Assembly (NCBI GenBank): GCA_015680685.1 | Contig: MNCI01015499.1 | Span: 1,058,237-1,122,236, forward strand | Source: Gnetum montanum | Taxonomy: Eukaryota > Streptophyta > Gnetopsida > Gnetales > Gnetaceae | Length of the DNA: 64,000 nucleotides | Reading direction: 5' to 3' | Part shown: positions 25,996-37,691 of the stretch, piece after piece | Numbering within the stretch: the stretch's first letter is position 1 | How the letters are laid out: each line of letters opens with the position of its first letter | Program-made: the position numbers and the translations under genes | Notes under the pieces: model-generated | What the model was told of the DNA's origin: nothing | The model's input: only the letters and a program-made list of their open reading frames with translations | Database searches by the model: none

Positions 25996-26810
25996 ATTCT
26001 AGTACTACTTTACCTATATATTTATAATATATATCTATTATTTGGCTGAGAGAATTTTTTATATTTTTTAAATTAAAAAATCTCAAATTTATTCATTTTT
26101 TCAATCGCATTTTTTCCATTGCATGGCCTTTCCATTGTGTTTTTTTACATCTCATTTTTTTCCTTGGTGGATCTAACATGGCGCATGATGTGGAGGGTGA
26201 CAAAATACACTTCCCCTCCCCCCATCGCGAGAGACATGTTCGCCTCTCAGCCAAAATCAAACTAGTTTAGCTATATATTTATAATATATATCTATTATTT
26301 GGCCAAGAGAATCTTATATATTCTACAAATTAATAAAATCTCAAAGAATTGATATTTATATTAAAAACCAAAATCAAAATAGCTGTACTTTATTCAATAA
26401 TAATTCTTGTGAAAAGTTCTATTAATTTGATTCATAGTGTTTTTTTCCATAGCATGGACTTTACATTGCATTTTTTTTCCATGGTGTGGACTTTCCATTG
26501 CGTTTTTCTCCATCATGTGGGATCTTACATGGTGCATGATGTGGAGGGCAACAAAATACTCTCCCCCCTCCCCCCATCGTGCAAGACATATTGGTCTCTC
26601 CGCCAAAAAAACTCATTAGCATTTACTATTGTCGACAAATTAAGTTATATTAGTGGTGTTTATAAAATTTCTTGCATCTGTAAATTGGTTACATTAATTA
26701 ACTTAGTAGTGCACTTAAAACTATAACAGGATCTTTTAAGTCATCTTTGATAAACTACAACTTTAAAAATCATTAGTGGTCAATAGGCTAGTTTCGCTAT
26801 ATATTTGTAA
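25996..26810. repeat. MITE-related repeat cluster (related to the 8331 MITE)
   Basis: The motif TATATATTTATAATATATAT followed by CTATTATTTGGC and AGAGAAT occurs at about 26013 and 26275, and a diverged form at about 26795. Between them, two related segments (about 26100-26255 and 26440-26606) share TTTCCATTG runs, CATGATGTGGAGGG, CCCCCATCG and GCCAAAA. These look like two or more overlapping copies of a non-autonomous element sharing ends with the MITE at 8331. Confidence 0.6.
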
Positions 26811-28472
26811 GATATACAAGAATCTTTTTCTTATTCAAAGTAATGACATTCCATAATATGAATTCTCTCTTATCCTAGCTTTATTTTATAGGGGTCTTGG
26901 AACCAAAAATAATTGAAATATATGTATACCTTAACATATAAATGAAATTTTATAACTTAGTATTGCTCATTAGAATTGAACCCATGACATGGAGCTTTTA
27001 AATCAAGAGCCTTACCTCTAGCCTTATCTTAGCTTTATGACCACAATTATTTGTCTTCCATGACAAGTCTAACCAACTAGAACAATACCTTTAGGCTAGC
27101 ATGCATAGGGTGCCAATACTAGGCTTTAAACTCGATACCTTTGAGGGTAAGGCAATATGAACTAACTAATTGGCCAATGGCCTATGCTCTAGTAAAGTAA
27201 AGTTCATGTCTTAACCCAATATTATGACCATATTTATTTATTTTCCATGATAAAGCATCTCTTTGTGAATAAAAAAAGTAGGAAGCTCTTGAAATTAGAA
27301 TTGAAATCAAAATTCTAAAATTAAATGAGCTTACTAGTTAAATTACTACTTGTATATACAACTAGCAATTGTACTCATCACCTCATAATTATATGTACTT
27401 TAATTACAAGTTCATAAACAACTCAAAATTATTTGACCTTCTTGCTTGATGGCTTTTCTTAATAAAAGTTAAGCAATCCAAAGGTTTTTTTATATATAAC
27501 AATGAGTGTTAACCTAGTGGTAAAACTTTTGATTTCAAAGCTTCAAGTTATGGGCCTGATTCTAGTGGGCAATGTTGAGTAATAAGGTTCCAACACACCT
27601 CAAAAGTCTTCTTATAAATCTCGCTTAGTTTATTCTCACTTTTAATATTTAACACTAATTTATTTTTCAAATTTTGTAGGGGTGGGAAGGCTATTTAGTT
27701 TATTTTTATTTTCAATGTTTAACACTAATTTAATTTTTTTAATTTTTTTTGCTTAGGAATGTAGAAAAATAAAACTAGATGACTATATATTATCCCCATG
27801 ACGTATAGCCAACATAAACTTTCATGATAGTAACATTTAACATAAGGGCTAACATATCTATGATTGTAGTTAGTCCCAAAACGTGTAGCTAACACAAAAC
27901 TTTTGTAGAACTTACCTAAAACATAAAGTGCTTTAAGTGTGGCTTGAACTAGTAACCTCTTGTGTACAACACTTGAGTCACCTTTCATGGGTGGTTTTTA
28001 AAATGTTACTCACTATGTTTTATGTTTATACCCTTTACAATTCATAGAACAACACAAGGTACAACATATCCCATTAATAACAAAGAAGATCCAAAGTAAC
28101 AACAAAAAGGAAAGATGTAACAGATTTTGGATAGCCTTTGTGAGTTTTCATTATTACAACTAATCCTAGAAAACCTCTCCACTAGGGTAGGAGATGATAT
28201 AGGTTTTCACTTCTTACTAAAGGTTTTTATATGAAATGTAAACTAAAATGTTGTTTACCTAAAAGACCTCTTGGATCTATTATATTAGTTTCCAAGTTTC
28301 TTCTATGGATTTTTTTTTCTTTTATAACTCAATCCTACCCAATGGAATTGAACATGTGGCCTAGGGTTACCAAGACTCTTTGTTAATAACTAGAAAAAGC
28401 AAGTAAAAGACAAAGGAACTCCAAAACATTATCATAAGTTAAGCAAAGTTTCTAGCTACTTGGCTGATCCAA
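26811..28472. other. AT-rich intergenic DNA
   Basis: No gene or clear repeat is recognised. Several short segments such as TTGAACCCATGACATGG resemble widespread plant repeat debris, but nothing can be assigned. Confidence 0.5.
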
Positions 28473-28644
28473 GGTTCCATTAGCTAAAGAAGATGATCAA
28501 CATGCAATCAAGTTGGGAAGGGTTCCATTAGCTAAAGAAGATGATCAACATGCAATCAAGTTGGGAAGGGTTCCATTAGCTAAAGAAGATGATCAACATG
28601 CAATCAAGTTGGGAAGGTTCCATTAGTTGAAGAAGATGATCAAC
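28473..28644 (+). repeat. 48-bp tandem repeat, 3.6 copies
   Basis: Unit starts are at 28473, 28521, 28569 and 28616. The unit begins GGTTCCATTAGCTAAAGAAG and ends CAAGTTGGGAAG. The first three copies are practically identical; the third is one base short and the fourth is diverged and truncated. The length is a multiple of three but no surrounding coding frame was found. Confidence 0.9.
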
Positions 28645-29032
28645 CCTTAGTAAAGTTCTCCTAGCTTGAGACTTAATTTAAAAAATAACAACTTGAATAA
28701 CATTGATTTTTTGTAGCATGGTGAATTCATTGATTGTGAAAAATATCACATCTATATAAATCTTTCATGGGTAGCTACATGATTATGAAAAATATATATC
28801 TATTTTTTGATGTATCATACAAAATGCAAGGATGTAAGCATTTCTAGATAAACATAATTCTTTAGAAAAAGAAGGAGAATCTCTTAGAAAATATTTTTTT
28901 TATTAAAGAAAAGAAATCATTCATAATAAGAGAATTACCATTCCAAAAATACATGGTAAAAATACAATAATAAAAAGACTTCATAGTACAAGACTTTATA
29001 AAGGCAATTGTAAGAGGACTTTTGATAGGGGT

Positions 29033-30356
29033 TGATGAGCGGAGAGGTACCCCTACGCCTAACCATATAAATCATGAAGTGTTCACGTGTGACTTGGTCA
29101 AATTCTGCAAACTTTATCGTTTCCAATGCACTAGCCCTTTAGGAAGTGAATCTAGCCTTAAGATCAATCATTGTCTTCCCAATTACACTTGCGATGTTCG
29201 TTGGTATGGTTAAGTGTAACTGAGGCATACGATTTTTATAATTTTGTGTTTTATAAGTTAGTGCTCAAATGTAGATAAAAGGAATTTGATTAACTAATCT
29301 AAATTAATTAATTAACTAGCATTTAACTAATCCTAACATAACCATCAAATCCCACTTTCTGTATGTGTCTTGAACCCACATATTTGCTGTTGGGTGACCA
29401 AGCGCTATGCTACTAGGTGAACCAAGCAATAACGCTGCTAGGATTACCAAGTGAATATGTGTTACGCTTGAAGTGTGATGAATCGTGATATCGAGGCCAC
29501 GATCTCGAATCCTCGATATTGGGGCCACAATATCGAATCCGCAATATCAGGTCCGCGATATCGGAGCTTGCCATACGATGTCGGATACCCGATATCATGT
29601 CCTACCTCATTGCCTATAAATAAGAGGTAGGTGCACTTGGTTTGCATAGTTAATTTTAGTCTCTTACCCAAACTCTTGCCTTTTCTCCCTCTTAGAGTTA
29701 GAATTATTTCTGTGTGCTTGCAGTAGGAGTCATAAAGTAAACGAATCTTTATTCGAGCATTGTGTACCTGAGCACACCTTGTGTACGACAATAAAGACGA
29801 ACTTTATGATAAACCTTGCAACATTTAGAATAGATTAATTAATGTTATTTTCAATTATTTAATGCTTTCCTTAGTTAATTAATGTTTTTTTTCTCTCTCC
29901 CTCTCTCTCTCATCCTACAACTCTCCTAAGTAGGCACACTCAGTACGATCACTTCGAGCATGCATGTAACACTTGGTGATCCAGTAACAATTAGTGCTTG
30001 GTAATCCCAGTAGTGTTGCATTGGTTCAGGATGTGTACGACAAGTGAGAATGGATATTGGTGTTAGGATTAATTAAAACCTAGTTAATCAGTAGTTAACT
30101 TAAATTACTTAGTTATCTCTCTCCTCTCTTATTAGTAGCAGGACATAAAAACACATAAAAGCCATAAAAATCATATGCCTCAAGTTTACTTAACCATACA
30201 ATCATGACATACAAGTAAGCTTAGGAAGACAATGATTAACCAACTTGTCTTTGTTCCATCAAGGCACATAAGCACTTAGTCCTTGGAATTCAATTGGATC
30301 ATGCATGTACGCTCATATTCGTATGGTTGAGCGTAGGGATACCTCGCCACTCATCA
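29033..30356 (+). mobile_element. 5' LTR of Athila-like Ty3/gypsy element
   Basis: It starts TGATGAGCGGAGAGGTACCC and ends with an imperfect ~35 bp inverted copy (GGGATACCTCGCCACTCATCA). It is 1324 bp, within the range of Athila LTRs. GATATCG-type palindromes (29489-29600) precede TATAAATA at 29615-29622. Its 3' half matches the LTR at 1-1197. It is followed immediately by a primer-binding site. Confidence 0.85.
29489..29622 (+). promoter_or_regulatory. Palindrome array (CGATATCG variants) and TATA box
   Basis: About eight degenerate copies of GATATCG/CGATATTG/CGATCTCG, spaced at roughly 8-20 bp, lie immediately before TATAAATA. The layout is shared with the LTR at 1-1197, which suggests a conserved promoter element. 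Confidence 0.55.
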
Positions 30357-30357
30357 T

Positions 30358-30375
30358 TGGCGCCGTTGTTGGGGA
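30358..30375 (+). promoter_or_regulatory. Primer-binding site, tRNA-Asp type
   Basis: TGGCGCCGTTGTTGGGGA begins one base after the LTR. It matches the plant Athila-type tRNA-Asp primer site except for two bases (GTTGTT instead of GTTGCC), both C-to-T changes. Confidence 0.85.
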
Positions 30376-30494
30376 CTTTGTTGTTGGTGCGCTAATTAGA
30401 ACTTAGGAAATCTTTCACATCGTTGGAATGAACCCTTAGGGTTGGTTAAAGAAAAATAATAATATATAATACATTACACACTGAATAGATAATC

Positions 30495-32420
30495 ATGTCT
30501 CCTACTTTGTACGAAAGTGTTTCACTGTCTAGGCTAGATATAGGGAACAATCGGAGGTATAACACACATGATAATCCACTAGTCCCTCAACAGTTTCATG
30601 TGGTATATGTTCATCCTGATGAATATGTACCAAAATTTACCTTTATCCGCCACCAAGATGAAAAACTCCATTGGTGAGACTTAGAAGGTAACATAGTGTT
30701 ACCTCCTGATTGCTAGTCCTAGGCATGCTTCTTCGTGATCTCACACAAATTGGCATGCAACACTTATAGGCATAGTACGTTGTGCATGATCATGACTTGA
30801 GAGAGTATCGACCCATGTAGGCACAACATCAAAGGTATTTGCAACCAGAGAGATATCATGAATTCATGAAGGAAAAGTTGTCACAAAATGTCCCACATGT
30901 CCTAAGCAAAAATGAGGGTGGTGAACCTGCCTCAGGCAGTTGCCCACACAATGATGTTCCTCCCATTGACTTCGGTCAAGGGGTTGTGTATCAGAATCTT
31001 TACTCAACTATCCATAACCTGGATTCTAGTACCGACAAACACAAAGGGTTTGAAAAAAGAACACAAACACATGATAAAGATGGACATTCCGATCATGACT
31101 GCGATCGTGGCTACTACCATCGAAGAGAAGGAAGTAGGCATTGACATGGTGACGGTCCTCCTTCTTCTTCACCTTTATTGTCTCCTTCACCCTCTCCTTC
31201 AGGATTTGGATGCAGTCACAAAGAAAAAGACCATGGGGATAAGGGTAAGCGAAATGAGAGCTATAGACAAAATAATCAAGAAAGGGGATGAGGGCACTTT
31301 AGAGAAACACATCGTGAAAGAAGGGGGAGTAGGGAATAACATGGGCATCATAGATGCCATAGACGACATGATCACGATGAAGCCCTACTCACTACTCGAA
31401 GTATGCTAGACATAATTGAGGCCGTTAGAATCCCAACAAGGCACCAAAAGGATAGTAGGATCAAGAGATTAGACATGAATAATATTTCACGATTTGAAGG
31501 GGGATACAACGTTGATCCTCAAAATCATCTATAAGCATTTCATGATGCATGTGCCTTACAAAACATAGAAAGTGAATGGCAAAAACTTAAGTTGTTCCCA
31601 TGGATGCTAATCAAAGAAGCAGAAAGCTGGTACTGGTCCTTAGAACCAGAATCCGTTCATAGGTGGAGTACCATGTTAGAATTGTTTAATAATAAGTACC
31701 AAACGTACTCCTGAGTATCCAACTTACGAAGGAAAATCCAAGGATGGAAACAAGGAGGTCATGAACCCTTGGATGCTGCCATGGGCCGCTATTATGCATT
31801 GTTACATCATTGTCCCGACCATGGTTATTTGTAGAGGGATCAACTATGCCATCTCGTAGATGGGCTTAGACATGAAACACAAAGAACCCTTGGGATGTAT
31901 ACCTAAGGAAGGCTATCTGAGCTTAGGACCCATCAAGTTCAAAGACTATTGGAGCAAGTTGCTAAAGAAGAAGGTGAGCTAAGGAAAAGAGAGAGTGCAG
32001 AGGAATATAACAGAGATCCTTCCCTTCGAAAGAGGGGAGTAAGATTCTGTGAGGATGAAGAAGAGCCACCACTCAAAGAAATGGTAAATAAGAAAACCTT
32101 GCCTATCCAAAAATTAGCATCAGAAGTATCGGCAAAGGTAGACCAAATGTGGGATTCCCTAGATGATAGATTTCAAATTGTTCTTAAAATAGTAGAGGAG
32201 TCTAGAGAGCAAGGTAGTGATTGCGGAAAAAGAAAAAAGAGAGAAACTAAAAATGCACGTAACAAGGGTAAGGGCAAAGTTGCCATCATCAAAGAGGTTG
32301 TGGATTCAGATACAGATAATGATAGTGGATGCAAGATATGCCAATGTGACCATCCTAAGGGATGTTACCCTATAATCTCACATCTGCAGGAGTCTAGGGT
32401 GTATGCACTCAATCCATGAT
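30495..32420 (+). pseudogene. Athila-like gag, decayed
   Basis: The region opens with a short frame at 30495 and continues in shifting frames. A retrotransposon gag core is recognisable at about 31480-31960: RFEGGYNVDPQNHL, WQKLKLFPWMLIKEAESWYW and GGHEPLDAAMGRYYALLHHC, followed by a Lys/Glu-rich tail (31949-32419). Several in-frame stops and frameshifts break it, so it cannot make a full capsid protein. The region 32420-33130 has Pro-rich fragments of the gag-protease linker. Confidence 0.7.
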
Positions 32421-33119
32421 TAAACAAAAGGCAAACACCCCGAAGGTTACCTTATCCTCAAGGTAACCCAAGAAAGTTCCACCAACCCTTAACGTATTAT
32501 CCAAGTGGAACTCTACCACAATCGATCGAGCAGCATCAAAAATGGCAGTACCCACAATCATACGGAATGCCACCACTAAGGCAATAGTATCCTTACCAGC
32601 AAGTTGACCCTTATGGATGTTATGTGCAGCAGCCAGTCTCTCCATGTGACTCTACTGGTCACATCACTCCTCAACCTCACTACCAAGCCTGTGAGTATTA
32701 TAGGACTCCTTCTCCTAGGGGTGATGTTCCACAAACATATAATCCTTCTCATTCAGTTGCACCTCTTTCACCCTTAACTCCATTACCACTTGCTCCAACT
32801 ATGTAGGGTAAAATACATACCTAGCTGTAGCAACGTAACGCCACAAGGGCTATTAACCCTCAACCTACTATTGGTTCTGACAACTGCATGAAGAAAAGAC
32901 CTTTCTTTAGAACCAACAGTCCAACTAAGCCCTTGCAACCATAAGCAGTTGATTCTTCAACTACCTCACTATCACTTGAAGCTTCGAAGCTCCCTTCAAC
33001 TCAAAAATCATGCTCAATGCATACGATCATGTTAACTCATGCCATCACCGATTGGATAAAAGCTGGCCATCTTCCTAAGAAATTCTCTGATCCTAGGATT
33101 CCTCTACTATATCTACAAA

Positions 33120-33530
33120 TCGTTGGAAATGAACTGTGAAAAGCTCTTTTGGATTCAAGTTTTAGTGTGAACTTGATTTCTCAAGAAATGTACAAAGCCT
33201 AGAACTTGCCTTTGCTCAAAAAGAGTAACATTCATTTAGAGTTGGCCGACCAATCCATCACTGTCCCATTGGGACTAGTGGAGGACATTGTTACCACTGT
33301 TTGTGGGTGGTCGTATCTAGTTGACTTCCTAGTGATTCAAGTAAATAACAGTAAGGGGGACTTCCCAATCATAATGGGAAGAGCATGGCTAAGCACAGTT
33401 GATGCATGCCTAGGAATGCACAATCTTTCCCTAGAAATATCAAAGGAAAATGCATTCGGAAAGATCGAGAAGAAGAAAGTTTCATGCATTGCATACAATG
33501 ACTTAGGGTGTAATTGCATGCAGAAGTCAT
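33120..33530 (+). pseudogene. Athila-like aspartic protease, decayed
   Basis: Motifs in order are a degenerate active-site region (ALLDSSFSVNLIS, where D-S/T-G is expected, so the Gly is changed to Ser), the hydrophobic strand LELADQSITVPLG, and FPIIMGRAWLSTVDA, which is the conserved I-x-G-R-x-W-L block. Stop codons interrupt the frame before and after the active site. Confidence 0.75.
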
Positions 33531-34029
33531 AGTTTGTGCAATGTTTAACATTGCCTGCATGCAATCAGTGTGCACAAGTGATTGATATACAAAGATGCCT
33601 GTATGCAGTAGCCATAAGACAAGAAGGCACCCAGTGGCTGATAGCTAATCAAGAGAATAGTTCAACTATATGCATGGAACCAATTGAGGGTGTGATTTGT
33701 GCTTACATCAATAGCATAGACACATTAGAGCAAGTCCATTACCAACTTCCAAGTCTTGACCTTGAAAATATCAACTGGGGGAAGTTGGATTCCTGGATAA
33801 GTTTAAGAAAGAGGTCCTTGAGCTAAAATCATTGTCCATTGATATGGAATACATGTTTCTTAAAAATGGAAAATCGGTAATTATTAACGCTAAGCTGGCT
33901 CCGAAATAAAAAGAGAGATTGCTGAAGATAATAAATAAATGGTCGAAAGCCTTTGATTGATCATATCCCGAATTAACTAGAATAGATCATAGGATATGTC
34001 AACATAGAATTTACATTAACCCCTCTGTG

Positions 34030-34740
34030 AAGCCTCAAAGACAACCATTGAGGCAATTGAACCTAAAGCTGAAGTAAGTAGTTAAGGAAGAAATTGAACG
34101 ACTTCTAAAAGCTGGGTTCATATACCCCATTGCTGATAGCGAATGGGTTAGCCCCTTAGTTATAGTGCCCAAAAAGAGAGGTAAATGGAGGGTGTGCATA
34201 GATTTCAGGCTACTAAACATGGCAACATTCAAGAACCACTTTCCGTTGCCATTCATAGACCAAGTCTTAGAAACCATTGCAGGGCATTATTACTATAGTT
34301 TTTTGGATGGGTACGGTGGGTACAACCAAATACAAATAGCCCCAGAAGACCAAGCTAAGACTATGTTCACCAGTCCTTGGGGAACATTTACATACAAATA
34401 GATGTTGTTTGGCTTGTACAATGCTCCTGCAATGTTTCAACGATTAGTTCTAAGCATATTCCAATAGTAGATAGGAAACAGCGTGGAGGTCTTCACGGAC
34501 AACTTCTCCACCTATGGAGCAAACTTTGATCAAGCCTTGCACTGGTTAGAGCAAGTATTAAAACAATGTGTAGAAACCAATTGGAGGCTCAACTAGCAGA
34601 AAAGCCATTTGATGGTCCAAGAAGGCATTGTACTAGGGCATAGAATATCACAAATAGGGATAGAGGTAGACCCTGAAAAGATCAAAGTCTCCAAGGAATT
34701 ACTTGTCAACTAGAAACTATAAAAGATATCCAGTCATTCC
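34030..34740 (+). pseudogene. Athila-like reverse transcriptase, decayed
   Basis: Recognisable blocks are EWVSPLVIVPKK, RVCIDFRLLNMATFKNHFPLP, FIDQVLETIAG, YSFLDGYGGYNQI and the catalytic block EVFTDNFSTYG, where Athila elements have F-M-D-D-F-S. The second catalytic Asp is Asn here, so the enzyme would be inactive even without the stops. The later block QEGIVLGHRISQIGIEVDPEKI is typical of the lineage. At least five in-frame stops, mostly TAG, occur. Confidence 0.85.
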
Positions 34741-35291
34741 TTAGACACACTAGCTACTACAGAAGGCTTATTGAGAACTTTTCAAAGGTTGCAAAACCAT
34801 TGGTTGAATTAACGAAAAAGGACATACCTTTTGAATGGACCAGGGAATGTGAACTTGTTTTCCAAACTTTAAAATAGAAGCTAGTAGAAACACCTATTCT
34901 ATAAGTTTCTGACTTGTCTAGACCATTCCACATAATGATTGACGTATCCAACTATGCTTTAGGAGCCGTACTTACATAGTTAGATGATCAAAAATGTCCT
35001 TATTACATTCATTGTGCAAGTAGAAGTATCGATGGTGCACAACTTAACTACACTACAATAGAGAAAGAATTAATGGCTATAGTGTTTGCACTAGAAAAAC
35101 TTAGGCACTATGTCTTGGGCTATAAGGTATTCATAAACATAGACCATAGTGCAGTAAAGTTCCTAATGAATAAGCCAATGGTAAGCCCTCACATCATACG
35201 ATGGCTTGTAATCTTACAAGAGTTCAATCTTACGATGATCGATCATAAAGGCACCGAAAACATAGTTGCTAATCATTTATCTCAGTTGTGA
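34741..35291 (+). pseudogene. Athila-like RNase H, decayed
   Basis: It starts with the RT-RNase H connection (SYYRRLIENFSKVAKPLVEL), then LNYTTIEKELMAIVFALEKL and a C-terminal DHKGTENIVANHLSQL at 35240-35288. The Glu of IEKEL and the Asp of NIDHSA are present. Stops disrupt the upstream part. Confidence 0.75.
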
Positions 35292-35559
35292 TGGGACAAC
35301 AAAGAGGATGAGTATCCAATTTCTAATTATTTTTCAAATGAACTCCTCTTTGCAGATGTAGTGAATGATCAATTAACCATAGAGACAAATTGGTATAGTA
35401 GCATCCTCACCTATCTCCTTACACAACAAACACCACATGGGTTTGACACTAAAAAGAAACAACAGTTTCTTCATTGAGCCAAGTATTTTATGGAAATTAA
35501 TGGGCAACTTTACAAAGTATGTCTCGATGGCTTGGTTCGATGGTTTGTTCTTGACGTAG

Positions 35560-36650
35560 ATCAATTGCAAGTTTTCCAAGACACTCATGAGGGTCCTTGT
35601 GGGGGTCATTACTCTAGGAGATGAACAACCATTAAGATCCTTCTTGCAGGAGATTATTGGCCTACATTGTTTTGGGATGCCCATCAATTCATCCAATCTT
35701 GTGAGCACTATCAACGTGATGGAGGAATCACTGCTAGAATGGAGGGTTTGCAACAATGGATTCAACCTTTAGAACCCTTTGAAATTTGGAAAATTGATTT
35801 TATGGGGTCAATTACACCAATGTCCAATGGAAAAACTTATATTATTGTTGCTGTTGATTACCTTACAAAATGGGCAAAAGTAGCTACTGTAAAGGATTGT
35901 ACATCATCTACAGCTGCACGATTTGTTCAACAACAAATCATAAATAGGTTTGGTGTGCCTTATGCACTTATTTAAGACAAGGGTACATACTTCACAGGTG
36001 CAACTTTCTGAAAATTAATGTAATACTTAGGGGTTGAGCACAAACTAACTACACCATACCACCCCCAAGCAAATGGTCAAGCCAAAGTCACCAACAGGGA
36101 GATTACGAAGATATTGACAAGAACCATTAGCAAGTTTAGGCGAGATTGGAGCACTAAACTGTATGATGCTCTTTGGGCATACTTCTCCACATGAGAAATC
36201 CCTATATGCTACTCTCTATATGATTTAGTGTACGGTAAATTACCAATGCTTCCTATTTAAACTGAGATTTGTACACTATCCATGGCATGTGACCTCAACC
36301 TTGACCTTGATCTAGCACAAAAACAACGGTTGATGACCCTTAACCTACTAGATGAGAACTAATTAGCCACCCAGTCATCTAACGAATTGCACAAGGCCTG
36401 CAATAAACAATATCATGACCTAAGGATTAGGAAAGTTAAATATCAACGAGGAGATAAGGTTCTCTACTGGAATCCCACACATGTGCCACAACGTATCAAA
36501 TTTCAAACATTGTGGGAAGGACCTTATGTCATTCATGCAACTTTTCCTTTAGGGGCCACGATGATATACAAACATGAGAGCCTAGATAAGAAACTGTTGC
36601 TTAGTTTCCAACAAACCAAACCTTTCCATGAGCTTAGGATAGCCAGTACT
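35560..36650 (+). pseudogene. Athila-like integrase, decayed
   Basis: A remnant zinc-binding region (35570-35720) is followed by the core KIDFMGSITPMSNGKTYIIV and AVDYLTKWAKVATVKDC, then NRFGVPYALI*DKGTYFTG. The third catalytic residue is in the block ANGQAKVTNRE, where the family has Glu and this copy has Lys (G-to-A change). The C-terminal part includes KYQRGDKVLYWNPTHVPQRI. Several stops and the E-to-K change make it inactive. Confidence 0.8.
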
Positions 36651-37295
36651 CATACTACCTCTATTGGTGGACAACCTTGCTTGCTATTTCAGATCTCATC
36701 CTTCCAACTTAGTCGTGGGAAAGATGGCCACCTATGCTAACCATTCTAGGCCCTCAGTTCTTTTTGTATTTTTGTTTTACACATTTTTTTTCACATTTCT
36801 TCAATCTTTCTTATTTTTGTTTTACATTATCGTTCACAATTTTACTAATTCTTTGTTTGGTTGTTTTACTTTCATTTGTCATACAATAAGTGCTCTTGAT
36901 GGAGGATTGAATTATATACTATTGATTGCTAATGTTTGGTTTTTACCTTTGAATTATGATGCTGATATTATGATATGGTTCTTTTGATAAAATAGGCAAT
37001 GAGTCCACGTCACCCATTCACTTGTTCCATTCTATGGTCTTCCTTGGTTTTGGAATTGTACTTTTTCTTTTTCTAACTCAACTTATTAATGAACTAGTGG
37101 CTTGGTATTCTTCTAACTGAGGAAGGATTCAATGGATGAAAAGGGTATGACTTCAAGAGAATTCGATGCATGTGTGTTGGCCATTCTCTTGGGTGCTTGG
37201 AAGCTTTTTCTTGGGTTTTCCATCATTTTTCCATTGATCAAATATCAGGAAGCTAAGTGAATAAAAATAAGTCTTTGGATGGTGTGGTTCTCATG
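36651..37295. other. Region after Athila-like integrase, up to the gap
   Basis: An open frame at 36664-36987 (plus) is rich in Phe and Leu. It could be a trace of the region between pol and the 3' LTR, where some Athila elements have an env-like frame, but I see no specific motif. No 3' LTR start (TGATGAG...) is seen. Confidence 0.35.
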
Positions 37296-37404
37296 NNNNN
37301 NNNNNNNNNNNNNNNNNNNNNNNNNNNNNNNNNNNNNNNNNNNNNNNNNNNNNNNNNNNNNNNNNNNNNNNNNNAATAAGTCTTTGGATGGTGTGGTTCT
37401 CACG
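37266..37404. other. Assembly gap (79 N) with duplicated flanks
   Basis: N bases fill 37296-37374. The ~30 bases before the gap (AATAAGTCTTTGGATGGTGT and GGTTCTCATG) recur immediately after it with a single difference. This is what two overlapping contig ends look like when scaffolded without merging. Confidence 0.9.
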
Positions 37405-37407
37405 CAA

Positions 37408-37443
<36 letters not shown>

Positions 37444-37446
37444 GTG
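37405..37446 (+). repeat. (GA)n microsatellite
   Basis: AAAGAGAGAGAGAGAG and continuing GA units follow the gap duplicate; such low-complexity sequence may be why the assembly broke here. Confidence 0.9.
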
Positions 37447-37691
37447 AGAATTCAAAGCACACCCCTTAGACATAATAAAGTAATATGGGCTACAAGCACT
37501 GGTTATGGCACTAAAAAGACATGTTACCCATGCTTGGAGGTTCCCTCTAACTAAAGCCCTTTCTCGCTTCTTGCTTCTCCATCTCGCTCTCCTTGGGATG
37601 GTGGTCACTCTTTGTGGAGGCATTCTTGTTGCTTCAAGAGGATGGATTGGCCAAGTGTATTGATGCGAGGTCACTGAATGTGGTTGGTTTG

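Noticed and set aside
28473-28644. 48-bp repeat as a protein repeat
   Set aside because: The length is a multiple of three, but there is no surrounding open frame, and the third copy is one base short.
36664-36987. Env-like protein of the Athila-like element
   Set aside because: Only a hydrophobic, Phe-rich short frame without signal peptide, coiled coil or other specific motif; likely AT-rich chance frame.
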